Shown one piece after another: positions 9,332 through 20,000 of a stretch of DNA of 64,000 bases. Source of the stretch: Bin25 sp965221765. Its GTDB lineage: Bacteria; Bacteroidota; Bacteroidia; Flavobacteriales; Flavobacteriaceae. The notes under the pieces are model-generated. The model had not been told where the DNA came from. It saw only the letters and a program-made list of their open reading frames with translations, and made no database searches. The stretch lies in the NCBI GenBank assembly GCA_965221765.1, contig OZ244911.1:2294001-2358000 (forward strand), given 5' to 3'. Numbering within the stretch: the stretch's first letter is position 1; each line of letters opens with the position of its first letter. A program made the translations under genes and the position numbers.

Positions 9332-9655
9332 CTATGATCCGGGTTTATGATTTTGATCTGCATCATCATCAGATTCTTTGTCAGAATCTTCTTCTATATC
9401 TTTTTCTAGTTTTTTAATTTGAAGTTCTTGTATTTTCAGTGTATTCTTATGCTCTTTTTTTTCCCTCAACTCTCTTGCATCAACTAATTTACTTGCTTTT
9501 TGGGAGAGAAAAAATCGATACACTAACCAAGATATACCGAAAACACCTAGTCCCGCTGTAATCCAAGGGTTTACTTCATCTATAAATGTCGAGATAAGCA
9601 TCACGCTAGTTATTCCAGCAACTTCCAAAACAGATAAGTCTAATGTATCTTCCAT
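9332..9655 (-). CDS. Small membrane/coiled-coil protein, copy with one heptad
   Basis: This 107-residue paralogue keeps only one ELREKKE heptad. Otherwise it is nearly identical to the three-heptad copy, including the acidic tail and the 179-base spacer on its downstream side. Its upstream sequence leaves the repeat about 30 bases before the start codon, so its promoter region differs from the other copies beyond the TAACTTTG box. Being outermost, it may be the ancestral or the most recently shortened copy; the sequence does not say which. Confidence 0.65.
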   Translation of the reverse strand: MEDTLDLSVLEVAGITSVMLISTFIDEVNPWITAGLGVFGISWLVYRFFLSQKASKLVDARELREKKEHKNTLKIQELQIKKLEKDIEEDSDKESDDDADQNHKPGS

Positions 9656-9684
9656 TGTGATGCAAAGTTAACATCTTTTTTATT

Positions 9685-10654
9685 TTCTCAAATCTCATGT
9701 AATATACTTTTTACCTCTCTTGTCGTATTGTGTTACTCTCCCTAAATCAGAGCGTTGTATAGTATAGCTTTTTCTTGGTTTTTCTACAATGAGATCGTTA
9801 TGTACAGATATAATTATTATTAATTGCCTTAGTTCTAGAAGATAGCACAGTACAGCTTCTATTAATTATTGCTGACACCAATCTTGATTTAGGATCTGAT
9901 TGTAGATTGAACTCGTCAAATATCATCAAGAAAAATATTGTGCATCGGTATATTATTTATTCTAGTGCTTCTTATGTTTCTCTTAAAGTAGGTCAATAGT
10001 CTGTATTTTATAATCCAAAAGTCAAGGGTTTATTCTTCAGCAGTCATTAAAAGCATCAACATCCTATTGGGTAGAAACTTTCCATCGTTTGATCACTCCT
10101 TTTGAGTACTTAATGAATGAAGTATTTGTGGGCAATAGACATCAACACAAAAAAACTCAAATTTTTTACTGTATTGGGTATACCATTGGTCGGATGATGG
10201 ATTGAGCGATGGCTCGAGGATTGACTCGACATCCTCATGGAGAGTAGCATCATTTAAGCATCGATTAAAAACATTATCAACAAGCCAAAGTTAGCAAGGC
10301 TTGAACCTGATATAAAACAGTTATTGCTATTTTTAACATTGTGAATATATAGGAAACAAGAACGTTTTAGTTCTCGGTGTGACGTCGGATATCTCACGGA
10401 AGTCCAAGGAATTATGAATAAGGTCAAGATTTCCCATCAACATATCGTTGGGATTATCGATGCATTAGTCTTTAAACAATCGATTGCTATAACTGAATGA
10501 ATCCATAGAAAAATCTTACCAGTCAAAATCATTCCAAGAGACCATCGAGGGTTCTAAAACTTTCATTCTGCTTTCTTATTTTTCTTTAATTGGTTAGAAC
10601 TCTATTCACACAAATGGTCATAGAATCAAAAAACATGATATCTTCTTACTCCAA
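9685..10654. other. Gene-free stretch, probably decayed DNA
   Basis: I see no intact gene here. Short readable pieces break off at stops or frame changes within about 30 codons, for example near 10370-10500. I could not assign any of them to a known transposase or other family. Confidence 0.4.
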
Positions 10655-11740
10655 ATGAAAGTCAGACTACATTACTTAGATGCTTTAAGAGGCTTTGCTA
10701 TCATCATGATGTTGCAAGGTCATTTTGTTCATAGCATGTTAGATTTATCGACAATCCATGAGAATAATGCCATTTATGAATTTTGGAAATATTGCCGAGG
10801 TTTTACTGCTCCCCTATTTTTTACAATCAGTGGATGGGTCATCACTTTTCTATTGATTAAAAACCAACAACAAGGATTAAGAAATCCACGTTTAAAAAAA
10901 GGACTGAAGCGCTTTATCGAATTATTGTTTTGGGGATATTTAGTGCGGTTGAATTTCCCCATCTTACTTCAAAAAAAAATCAATTCTTCTTTTTTAGTAG
11001 TAGATGTCTTACAAATTATTGGATTTGGATTACTATTTATCATTCTGATTTATTGTCTTTTTTATTTTCTAAGAAAAAAGATTGGTTGGATTTATTTGGC
11101 TATTGGAGTTATCATATTTATTTATGAGCCCTTGTATCGAGACATTGAATTTAAAAATTTACATGTCTTTTTTGCATCTTATCTCACCCAAGCCAATGGT
11201 GGTGTATTCTATCTATTTCCTTGGTTAGGGTATGTTTCTATCGGTGCTTTCTTTGGATGTTTCCAAACAACCAATTTTGTATTAAAAGATATACTAGCGG
11301 CAACCTTGATAGCTTTTGGACTTTTAATCATCTATAAGTCTTCATCTTTATTTATTTGGATTGATTCTCTTTGGGAGTTTGAAACGGTGTTTTATAAAAT
11401 CGCCTATAATAATTATCTATTTATTCGACTTGGTGATGTTTTTTTACTTGTAGGAGTTTTTATGTTATTTGAAAAGTTTTTACGACAAAAAGCATTGAAG
11501 TTTATAGGGACTAAAACCCTGGATCTCTACATAGTGCATTATTTTATATTGTTTGGAAGCCTAACAGGTCTTGGATTACAAAAATTATTTCCGAAATCCC
11601 TGAACGGATGGCAAGTTAGCATTAGCGCCTTACTATTTATACTTTTGTGCATTGCTATAGTTTATGGATTAGATCAATTTAAACAGAAGTATGGTGAAAA
11701 GATCAATTCTTTTATTAGCACTAGGTTTTTTAGGTTGTGA
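10655..11740 (+). CDS. Membrane acyltransferase, DUF1624/HGSNAT-like (YeiB-related)
   Basis: This polytopic membrane protein of 361 residues has roughly ten predicted membrane helices. The N-terminal RLHYLDALRGFAIIMMLQGH stretch is characteristic of the DUF1624 / heparan-alpha-glucosaminide N-acetyltransferase-like group, with a likely functional His in the first helix. Such proteins move acyl groups across the membrane onto sugars or other acceptors; the substrate cannot be told. The last 50 bases overlap the next gene in another frame, so the two are probably co-expressed. Confidence 0.75.
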   Translation: MKVRLHYLDALRGFAIIMMLQGHFVHSMLDLSTIHENNAIYEFWKYCRGFTAPLFFTISGWVITFLLIKNQQQGLRNPRLKKGLKRFIELLFWGYLVRLNFPILLQKKINSSFLVVDVLQIIGFGLLFIILIYCLFYFLRKKIGWIYLAIGVIIFIYEPLYRDIEFKNLHVFFASYLTQANGGVFYLFPWLGYVSIGAFFGCFQTTNFVLKDILAATLIAFGLLIIYKSSSLFIWIDSLWEFETVFYKIAYNNYLFIRLGDVFLLVGVFMLFEKFLRQKALKFIGTKTLDLYIVHYFILFGSLTGLGLQKLFPKSLNGWQVSISALLFILLCIAIVYGLDQFKQKYGEKINSFISTRFFRL

Positions 11741-12101
11741 CCTGGTTAAAGAGTTAAACTTCAAGTCATCATTTGAATTAAAATATTGGGTTGATGCCTT
11801 TCAAGATCAATGCCCATCACAACCAAACAAACAATGTTTAAGAGTCAAAATTGGAAACAATTTTAATCCTGATGATCCATGGACGGTTATTGAATACAAA
11901 ATCAACAATTTTGACTATTCTCCTAGATATATTTATGAATTATTAGTCAAGGTCGATACATACCCCCAACCCCAAAGTAACGGTTCCTATATCCAATACA
12001 CATTATTGCGCTTGATTTCAAAAAAAGAAGTCCAATCTTCATCATCAAAAGCGGTTGATTCCATCTATACAAAAACCAAAAATGTATTAGCGTTGGATTA
12101 A
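11691..12101 (+). CDS. DUF4377-like lipoprotein
   Basis: This is a 136-residue predicted lipoprotein. The N-terminus MVKRSILLLALGFLGCD is a short lipoprotein signal with the Cys at residue 16. The body matches my knowledge of DUF4377: a Trp-containing segment, then INNFDYSPRYIYELLVKV, then YTLLRLISK. Members are small envelope lipoproteins of unknown role. The start overlaps the acyltransferase by 50 bases; the signal peptide supports this start over any later one. About 175 bases without features separate it from lpd. Confidence 0.7.
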   Translation: MVKRSILLLALGFLGCDLVKELNFKSSFELKYWVDAFQDQCPSQPNKQCLRVKIGNNFNPDDPWTVIEYKINNFDYSPRYIYELLVKVDTYPQPQSNGSYIQYTLLRLISKKEVQSSSSKAVDSIYTKTKNVLALD

Positions 12102-12275
12102 GGAGTTGCTAGTTGATTCTTATCCGACATCTCACATTTCATTAATCTCAAAGCGATAACGGTCCCCTTTAGAGAATTAGATATCTTTTAAAAAGATCTA
12201 ATACTCTCTTAGTTGACACTTCTTCAATTCTAGACTGCTTTATCAAAGTCCTTTCAAAAAAATATTTTTCTTAAA

Positions 12276-13682
12276 CTATAAATGGATTGGCCTTTCTTCA
12301 CTCGCTGAGAGAGCAGCCTCTTTGACGGCCTCGGTAAACGTGGGATGAGCATGAGAAATTCTTCCAATATCTTCAGCCGAAGCTTGATATTCCATGGCCA
12401 CAACGGCTTCAGCAATAATATCTGAAGCTCGAGCTCCAATAATATGAACTCCTAAAACGCGATCAGTTTGTCTATCTGCGATAATCTTAACCAGTCCATC
12501 AATATCACCACTAGCTCTAGCTCTTCCAAGAGCCCTCATTGGAAACTTTCCCACTTTATAAGAGACTTGGCTCTGTTTGAGTTCTTGTTCGGTTTTACCA
12601 ACTGATGCAACTTCTGGCCAACTATAGATTACATTTGGAATCAAATTATAGTCAATATGTGGTTTTTGACCGGCTAGATATTCTGCTACTAAAATGCCCT
12701 CTTCTTCAGCTTTATGAGCTAGCATAGCGCCCTGAATAACATCCCCAATAGCATATATATTAGAACAATTGGTTTGAAGATTCGAATCGACTTGTATTTG
12801 ACCCGAATCATTAACTCGGATATCCACTTTTTCTAATCCTAAATTTTTTGTATAAGGTTTTCTTCCTACTGAAACTAAACCATAATCTCCTTCAAATGAG
12901 ACCATTTCTCCTTTTTTATTTTTTGCTCGAATAGTTACCGTTTTATTATTGGATTCAACACTGCTTACCTCATGGGAAACATAAAAATTAATACCCGATT
13001 TTTTAAATACTTTGGTCAACTCTTTGCTCATATCAATATCCATCGAAGCAATGATTCGATCTTCATATTCAATAATTGAAACTTTAGACCCTAGCCTATG
13101 ATACACCTGACCCAATTCAAGTCCAATGACTCCTCCTCCAATAATAATAAAATGTTTTGGAACTTCTTTTAATGAGAGAGCTTCAGTAGATGTGATGATG
13201 CGCTCTTTATCAATTTTAATAAATGGCAGCGTATTTGGTTTAGATCCAGTGGCTATAATAGCTTTATCAAACGAAATCGTATCTACTTGGTCTGATGATT
13301 TTATTTCTATTGAACTATAATTAATAAAACTACCATGTCCATAATAAACATCAATCTTATTTTTTTTCATTAAATAATTGATTCCTCCAATCGTTGTATC
13401 AACCACATCATTTTTCCGATTCATCATTTGATTCAAATCAAGCTTAATGGATTTTTTATCCACACTTACACCATGTTGTTGACTATGATTTTTTAGATTG
13501 TCATAGTGATGAGAAGAATCCAATAGTGCTTTGGAAGGAATGCATCCAACGTTAAGACAAGTCCCTCCTAAGGTTTTATATCGTTCAATAATAGCTACCT
13601 TTTTTCCTAACTGAGCACATCGAATAGCAGCAACATACCCACCTGGACCAGATCCTATAACAGCAATTTCATAATGATTCAT
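12276..13682 (-). CDS. lpd: Dihydrolipoyl dehydrogenase (E3)
   Basis: This flavoprotein reoxidises dihydrolipoamide in the 2-oxoacid dehydrogenase complexes and the glycine cleavage system. The 468 residues carry the FAD-binding GSGPGGYVAA at the N-terminus, the redox pair Cys42/Cys47 in GGTCLNVGCIPSK and the NAD-binding GGGVIGLELG. The catalytic His446-Glu451 pair lies in HAHPTFTE near the C-terminus. No E1 or E2 genes are adjacent, so it is a stand-alone E3. Confidence 0.96.
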   Translation of the reverse strand: MNHYEIAVIGSGPGGYVAAIRCAQLGKKVAIIERYKTLGGTCLNVGCIPSKALLDSSHHYDNLKNHSQQHGVSVDKKSIKLDLNQMMNRKNDVVDTTIGGINYLMKKNKIDVYYGHGSFINYSSIEIKSSDQVDTISFDKAIIATGSKPNTLPFIKIDKERIITSTEALSLKEVPKHFIIIGGGVIGLELGQVYHRLGSKVSIIEYEDRIIASMDIDMSKELTKVFKKSGINFYVSHEVSSVESNNKTVTIRAKNKKGEMVSFEGDYGLVSVGRKPYTKNLGLEKVDIRVNDSGQIQVDSNLQTNCSNIYAIGDVIQGAMLAHKAEEEGILVAEYLAGQKPHIDYNLIPNVIYSWPEVASVGKTEQELKQSQVSYKVGKFPMRALGRARASGDIDGLVKIIADRQTDRVLGVHIIGARASDIIAEAVVAMEYQASAEDIGRISHAHPTFTEAVKEAALSASEERPIHL

Positions 13683-13795
13683 TTGAATTTAAAAAGTATG
13701 CGAAATTACTAGGTTTAGATTACTATTAACCTGTTGGTCTTTAAGATGATTAATGAATCGGTATATGTACAATACATCATCTATGGACTCTCTCA

Positions 13796-15574
13796 TCACA
13801 TTTGATTGGGGACTTCAATACCCAATAAAGAGCAAGCACTTTTAATAGTATTAGCAACCGTTTTCGATAAAGCTATTCTAAATGCCATCTGATTGGTATT
13901 GGAGGCTGATAACACAGGAACATTTTGATAAAAGCGATTAAAATGTCGTACTAAATCATATAAATAATTGGCTATAAGAGAAGGATCTAGCTTTTCGGCG
14001 GCATTTATAATAATCTGTGGATATAAAATCAATAAATTAATAATTTGCTTTTCGATGGATTCTATAACTAGTCCCTTTGTATTAGGCAATTGAATTTCTC
14101 TAGTTTTAGACAACATGGTATTGATTCTAGCATATGCATACTGAATAAAAGTTCCTGTATTTCCTTGAAAATCAATAGAGCTATTAGGATTAAAAAGAAT
14201 TCTTTTTTTAGGATCAATTTTTAATAATTGGTATTTAAGAGCCCCCATCCCAATCAATGAATATAATTCTTGCTTTTGATGATTATCTAAGTGTTCTACT
14301 TTTCCAGTTTCTTGGGTTTTAATTTTAGCCGTTTGTTCCATTTTTTTAATTAATTCATCTGCATCGACGACAGTCCCTTCTCTACTTTTCATTTTACCAG
14401 ATGGAAGATCTACCATACCATAACTCAAATGAATTAAATTTTTTGCCCATTGATAATTGAGTTTTTGAAGAATCAAAAACAAGACTTGAAAATGATAATT
14501 CTGTTCGTTTCCAACGACATAAATCATGGAATTTATTTTAGGAAAATCTTCAGATCTCAAAACGGCCGTGCCTAAGTCTTGAGTCATGTATACTGAAGTC
14601 CCGTCCGACCGCATCAATAATTTTTGATCTAGACCCTCTTGAGTTAGATCTATCCATACCGAACCATCCTCTTTTTTATAGAGAATCCCAACTTCTAGCC
14701 CTTTTTTCACAATGTCTCTTCCTATTAAATAGGTTTGACTTTCATGATAGATTTTATCAAAGTAGATACCCAATTTTTTATAGGTTTGATCGAAACCCGA
14801 ATACACCCAATCGTTTAGTTGTTTCCATAAACGGATAGTTGAAGCATCTCTTGATTCCCATTTTCTTAATACCGATTTGGCTTCTAGAAGCAAAGGAGCC
14901 TTTTGTTTCGCATCTGATTCACTATAACCATCATCCATTAACTTTTTTATTTGCTCTTTGTATTCCTTTTCAAAAAGGACATAATATTGACCAACAAAAT
15001 GATCGCCCTTGGTTTGAGTAGATTTTGGTGTTTTATTATTTGCGAATTTTTTCCAAGCCACCATCGATTTACATACATGAATTCCTCGATCATTAATAAT
15101 TTGAACTCGTTGAACAACTTTCCCATTCGCTTCCAAGATATTAGCAACGGCATGGCCCAATAAATTATTTCTTATATGACCTAAATGGAGTGGTTTATTG
15201 GTATTTGGAGAGGAGAATTCTACCAATACGGTTTCCCTTGATTTATTTGTTTTCTGAAACCCAAAGTCAGCACATTCAAAAATTTGTTTATAGGTATTGA
15301 AATAAAATTCATCCGTGATGCTTAGATTCAAAAATCCTCCAACGACATTAAATGATTTGACATATGTATTTTGACTTTCTAGATAATCACCTAATTGGTG
15401 AGCTAGCTCTTTGGGTGAACCCCTAGATATTTTTAAATAAGGAAAAATAACCAATGTGATATCTCCTTCAAACCCTTTTCGAGTCGATTGAAAATCAACT
15501 TGATCCGTGACAAAACCATACTCTTTTTTGAAAAAAGAATGAACTGACTTTTGAAACGAATGGTAAAAAGTCAT
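13796..15574 (-). CDS. argS: Arginyl-tRNA synthetase
   Basis: ArgS charges tRNA-Arg. This class I synthetase of 592 residues has its HIGH-type signature as HLGH at residues 130-133, just after SSPNTNKP. A KMSKS-like loop is present as GKMKSREGTVV. The N-terminal additional domain and the C-terminal DALR anticodon-binding region (SIDFQGNTGTFIQYAYAR onward) are both present and of normal length. It is probably transcribed alone or with lpd, 113 bases downstream. Confidence 0.96.
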   Translation of the reverse strand: MTFYHSFQKSVHSFFKKEYGFVTDQVDFQSTRKGFEGDITLVIFPYLKISRGSPKELAHQLGDYLESQNTYVKSFNVVGGFLNLSITDEFYFNTYKQIFECADFGFQKTNKSRETVLVEFSSPNTNKPLHLGHIRNNLLGHAVANILEANGKVVQRVQIINDRGIHVCKSMVAWKKFANNKTPKSTQTKGDHFVGQYYVLFEKEYKEQIKKLMDDGYSESDAKQKAPLLLEAKSVLRKWESRDASTIRLWKQLNDWVYSGFDQTYKKLGIYFDKIYHESQTYLIGRDIVKKGLEVGILYKKEDGSVWIDLTQEGLDQKLLMRSDGTSVYMTQDLGTAVLRSEDFPKINSMIYVVGNEQNYHFQVLFLILQKLNYQWAKNLIHLSYGMVDLPSGKMKSREGTVVDADELIKKMEQTAKIKTQETGKVEHLDNHQKQELYSLIGMGALKYQLLKIDPKKRILFNPNSSIDFQGNTGTFIQYAYARINTMLSKTREIQLPNTKGLVIESIEKQIINLLILYPQIIINAAEKLDPSLIANYLYDLVRHFNRFYQNVPVLSASNTNQMAFRIALSKTVANTIKSACSLLGIEVPNQM

Positions 15575-15657
15575 TTGAATCTATTCAATAAAAAAGTCTT
15601 TTAAAATAACCCTAAGAGTATCGTGATAACTTGAATCAAGATGTTTCAAAAAAAGTA

Positions 15658-16926
15658 TTACTTAACTTTTCTTGACACATGCCCAACATATATTTGTCTG
15701 GGCCTCCCAATGGGTTCATTATTTTGACGCATCTCAATCCATTGTGCAATCCAACCAGGCAATCGTCCAAGAGCAAACATGACTGTAAACATTTTGGTAG
15801 GGATATCCATTGCCCTATAAATCAACCCAGAATAAAAGTCAACATTAGGATATAGTTTGCGGGAAATAAAATATTCATCCTTTATGGCTCTTTGTTCTAG
15901 CTCCATGGCTGTTTCTAGTATGGGATCCATATTTTTAGCTTGTCCCAAAACTTCTTTTGCGATATTCTTTAACAATCTTGATCGAGGATCGTAATTACGA
16001 TAAACTCGATGGCCAAAACCCATTAAACGGAAAGGATCTTTTTTATCTTTTGCTTTATCAATAAATTTCTGAATATTATTTCCATCCTTGATAATCTGCT
16101 CTAGCATTTCAATCACAGCTTGATTGGCTCCACCATGTAATTTACCCCAAAGGGCTGATAACCCTGCAGCAATCGATGGAAACAAATCCGCATGTGAAGA
16201 ACCAACAATTCGCACCGTTGAAGACGAACAATTTTGTTCATGATCGGCGTGTAAAATCAATAGTTTATTGAGTGCTTTGATTTCAATTGGATTGGGATGG
16301 TATTCCATATGAGGTTGACGAAACAACATATATGCAATATTTCCAACATATGAAAGTGAGGTATTGGCATAATTTAAAGGCAATCCCCGACTTTTTCGAT
16401 GTGTCCATGAGGCTAAAATTGGAAAGGCAGCAAGCAGTTTGATAATCGATGATCGCATTTGATTGATACTAGTATACGAACCTAATCGAGGGGTAAACGC
16501 TACCAACCCAGCGGTTAATGAAGCTAATATACACATGGGATGAGCTGTTTTAGGAAAACTTTTAAGAATTCCTTTTAGATCTTCATCAACCAATGATTTT
16601 TCGCGAATTTCATTTAGGAATTGATCTTTTTCTGATGCCGAAGGAAGGTTGCCAAAAATCAATAAATGAATGACTTCGATAAAGGTACAATTTTCACACA
16701 AATCTTCAATGGGATATCCCCTATGCACTAATAGACCAGCTTCTCCATCGAGATATGTAATGGCACTTTTACAAGAACCTGTGTTTTTGTATCCTGGGTC
16801 GTAGGTGATTAATCCTGTCGTATTTCGAAGTTGACGAATATCAATGGCCGGCTCGCCTTTTACACCTTTAAAAACTGGTAAATCAACAAGATTTCCATTA
16901 TACTCAAACTGAATTTTGTCTTGCAT
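15658..16926 (-). CDS. gltA: Citrate synthase
   Basis: This enzyme condenses acetyl-CoA and oxaloacetate into citrate at the TCA cycle entry. The 422 residues show the conserved LHGGANQAV (His of the active site), the GFGHRVYRNYDPR loop with catalytic His and Arg, and a late Asp in the PNVDFYSG segment. Length and N-terminal beta domain fit the bacterial hexameric form. It lies 83 bases upstream of argS in transcription order. Confidence 0.96.
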   Translation of the reverse strand: MQDKIQFEYNGNLVDLPVFKGVKGEPAIDIRQLRNTTGLITYDPGYKNTGSCKSAITYLDGEAGLLVHRGYPIEDLCENCTFIEVIHLLIFGNLPSASEKDQFLNEIREKSLVDEDLKGILKSFPKTAHPMCILASLTAGLVAFTPRLGSYTSINQMRSSIIKLLAAFPILASWTHRKSRGLPLNYANTSLSYVGNIAYMLFRQPHMEYHPNPIEIKALNKLLILHADHEQNCSSSTVRIVGSSHADLFPSIAAGLSALWGKLHGGANQAVIEMLEQIIKDGNNIQKFIDKAKDKKDPFRLMGFGHRVYRNYDPRSRLLKNIAKEVLGQAKNMDPILETAMELEQRAIKDEYFISRKLYPNVDFYSGLIYRAMDIPTKMFTVMFALGRLPGWIAQWIEMRQNNEPIGRPRQIYVGHVSRKVK

Positions 16927-17044
16927 AAAAAATAAAAATTGGAAAGTGCGAATTTAACTATTAGAAGGTAATCCGATTTCAATCCAATTTAAAGAGATCC
17001 TCTGAGCTTTAATAGATTTTGATGCATTAATGATTATCAATAAA

Positions 17045-20000
17045 TCATTGAGGAGTAGTCGTAATCTTTTGTAATAAGTCTCTGAATGTCTCAAAATCTA
17101 CTGTATATGATAGACCCACACCTTGGGTATAACCAAGTTCATCACCTATATAACGTAGTTCATTTTCTCGATTAAAAACCCTAGCTCTCAAGGTACCTTG
17201 TTGATTGAGAATAAAGTCTATTCGAATATCTCCAAGAATAAAAGTTTGCTCAACACCACCAATTGGAACCCCCAAATTCCCTTCGATTAAAACACGATCT
17301 GTAATTTGAGTGGATAAACTCAATCCTAAACGATCAGCCGTTGTAACATCTAGAATTTGACTTTTATCTCCTTGAATATAATTAAGTCCCATTTTGAGTT
17401 TATCTCCTTCTTGTCCCAATAAATCACTGACAATATCTGAAAATGCTTGAAAAACATTGCTAGTTATCCCAGCAAACGAAACACTAACATCTCGAATAAA
17501 AATTCCTTGAGATAATAAAGAAAGAGCTTGTAATTGAGCATTCTGAGGATCGGCTAATAGGTAATTAATTTCAGATATAACAACCCCGCTAGCATTAGGA
17601 AAATCGATCATAAACACTGGATCATCAGGTCTCTGCATATTACCTTGAATTTCGATATTGACATTAGTAGGAATTTTTTTACTAAAACTCGGAGTTTCCA
17701 AAAGTACTGAAGGATTGGCCCCTCCTGGTACTTGATAAACTGCATCAATGGACATTTGAGCTTCAGAAGGCTCCCCATTCCATATAATGGTACTTTCCGG
17801 TAATACTTCAAAGTCTTTATCGATTAGACCTAGATATCTAAAATTATAATAGCCTTGTGATACGGTATATTCACCCAACATATTAAATTTTCCATTGGTA
17901 TCAATTTCAAGTTGAAGATTTCCTGTACCTCGACCCGATAGATAGCTACCAAACTGTGGTTCAGTGACAATTTCAAATTGAGCTTGGTCGGTAATATCTA
18001 GATTAAACTCTAAAGTAATCCCCCTAATCATTTGAGATTGTAATGATTCCTTAATGGATACAGAACGATCTAAAACTGCATTTCGATCCACAAAACTGAT
18101 AAACGATGTATCTAGCAGTGCATCTGAATCGCTTAATTGCGGAATACGTATCGAGGTACCGAGTTGAGTTGCTCCAGAAATTTCTATAAATAAACTACGG
18201 GTCAACCCTTCAACATGTGCCATTCCATCTATATAACCTATTCCAGTGAATATAGTATCTTCTTGGTTATCCCTATTGACTATCAACATCCTATCAGAAT
18301 AAGCATCCAAATCCAATTGCCAGTTCTTAAAATCTTGATGAAAAATTCTTCCTCCTAAAAATGTAGAAGTGCCATATGTGGAATCAAAATATTGGCTATC
18401 ACTAAAAATAAACGCCTGATCTAATAATTCAACTTCGACTAAATCAGATGAATAATCTATGTTCAAAAATGGGATTGAAATACCAGCATTGGAAAGCAAC
18501 AAATCACCATTGTGTTGAAGATGATCTAGGGGTCCATAAAGTCTAACATTTCCTAATATAGTTCCTCGAATTTGATTGACCGAAGGATTTGTTATTCGAT
18601 TTAAAAAATTAATGTCGAAATTATTAAAATCAATATCTAAGTCAATGCGTGGATTATCATCTAACCATAACTGACCTTGAGCTTCTAAATGATTCAATCC
18701 ACTATTGACAATATTTAAATCCACATCAAGAAAATCTTCAAAATTTGATTGCTGGATTTCAAAGCTTGTATTTCCTAAATACTGATTATTCAAAACGAAA
18801 TCTTTAATATTAGCATTAAAATTTAATTTGTCTTGGGATCTAGTAGAGTAATCTATAAACACATTGGCCGTGCCCATAAAAGTAAAATCTCGAGACGGTT
18901 GGATGATATTCTCAAGGGAGGCATTAACCACATCTAATTCAAAGATCAAATTTTCTTTATCGAAATTAAATCTTGTTAATGAAATAGATTTATCAGGTCC
19001 TTCGATGATAAAAGATTCTATTAAAAGCTTGTTTTGAGGTACTTCGAAAATAATTTGCTGTTGGGAGTTTCTAGTAGCAGCTATAATCCAATTAATTCCA
19101 TTATAACTGATGCTCGAATCCAAAAAATCAATAAATAAGGTATCATTATTTTGAAATTGATTGAATTTTATTTCTCCCTCATCTTGATTGTTTCCGACAA
19201 AACTCAATGTATAATTTAAATCTCCATTTTTACCATTGGCTACTAGTGATACGTTCATTAATTCAAACTCATCCCTTTGAAAATCTGAAATAGAACATTG
19301 GTTATGATGTTGAAAATCTTGCAACTTTAAGAGCAGTTCTAATTTTTCAAATTTTAAATTTCGATATTTCATTTGGTTTGAATTAAGTTGTAACTCAAAA
19401 AGATTTTTTTGAGTGGAAACTTGGCCAATAATTTTTAAATCGTTCGATTCAAAAACATTGGGAAATAAAGATGACAAGAATTGTTTCCCAAAAAATAAAT
19501 CGAACTGAAATTCTTCGTTAGTTGACTGATATGAAGTCGTATGATATCCTAAACTCTTTCCAAGTGCTTGACTTAATGCTTTCCATAATTGTGTATATTG
19601 GTATTGACCCCATACATGACCTTTCAATTGCTGATCTCCTAATAATGAAATAGAACGAATCCCTTCAATACTTTGAGATACCACAGATAACGTATTGATA
19701 GGAATCGTTTTATTTTGATTTCTAATATTCAACTCATCAAACACAATATTTCCAAGAAGATTCCTCCAATCGGTGCCACTTAGATTTGTATTTAGTTGCC
19801 CTTCAAAATATGAGTTATCCCACTTTGGAATGGGCAATAAATTATTTTTATTATCTAGTGCAAATTGATTATTAATCTGCAGGTATTTTATACCTTGTTC
19901 GTACCCGATACGATAATCTCCCTTGTGTTTTAAAGTTTCAGAGTTAATATCAAGATTAAATATAATTTCATTATTCTTTATACTTCCCTTGGATCCAATA

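Larger units (their letters stand above)
8100..9684 (-). repeat. Tandem array of three gene cassettes
   Basis: Three copies of one cassette (a small gene plus a 179-base spacer) lie head to tail on the minus strand. The start-to-start distances are 545 and 503 bases, and the difference of 42 equals two 21-base heptad units. The two full spacers look identical to each other, while the partial spacer left of the first gene (from about 8100) has diverged at several bases. Each spacer contains the palindrome ACTTGA/TCAAGT around a 6-base loop downstream of the preceding stop, for example at 8165-8184 where the stem is 7 bp. Homology stops abruptly near 9684. The array looks like recent duplication by unequal recombination. 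Confidence 0.85.

Noticed and set aside
8100..9684. Possible CRISPR array because of regularly spaced repeats
   Set aside because: The repeat unit is over 500 bases and contains a gene; there are no short repeats with unique spacers.
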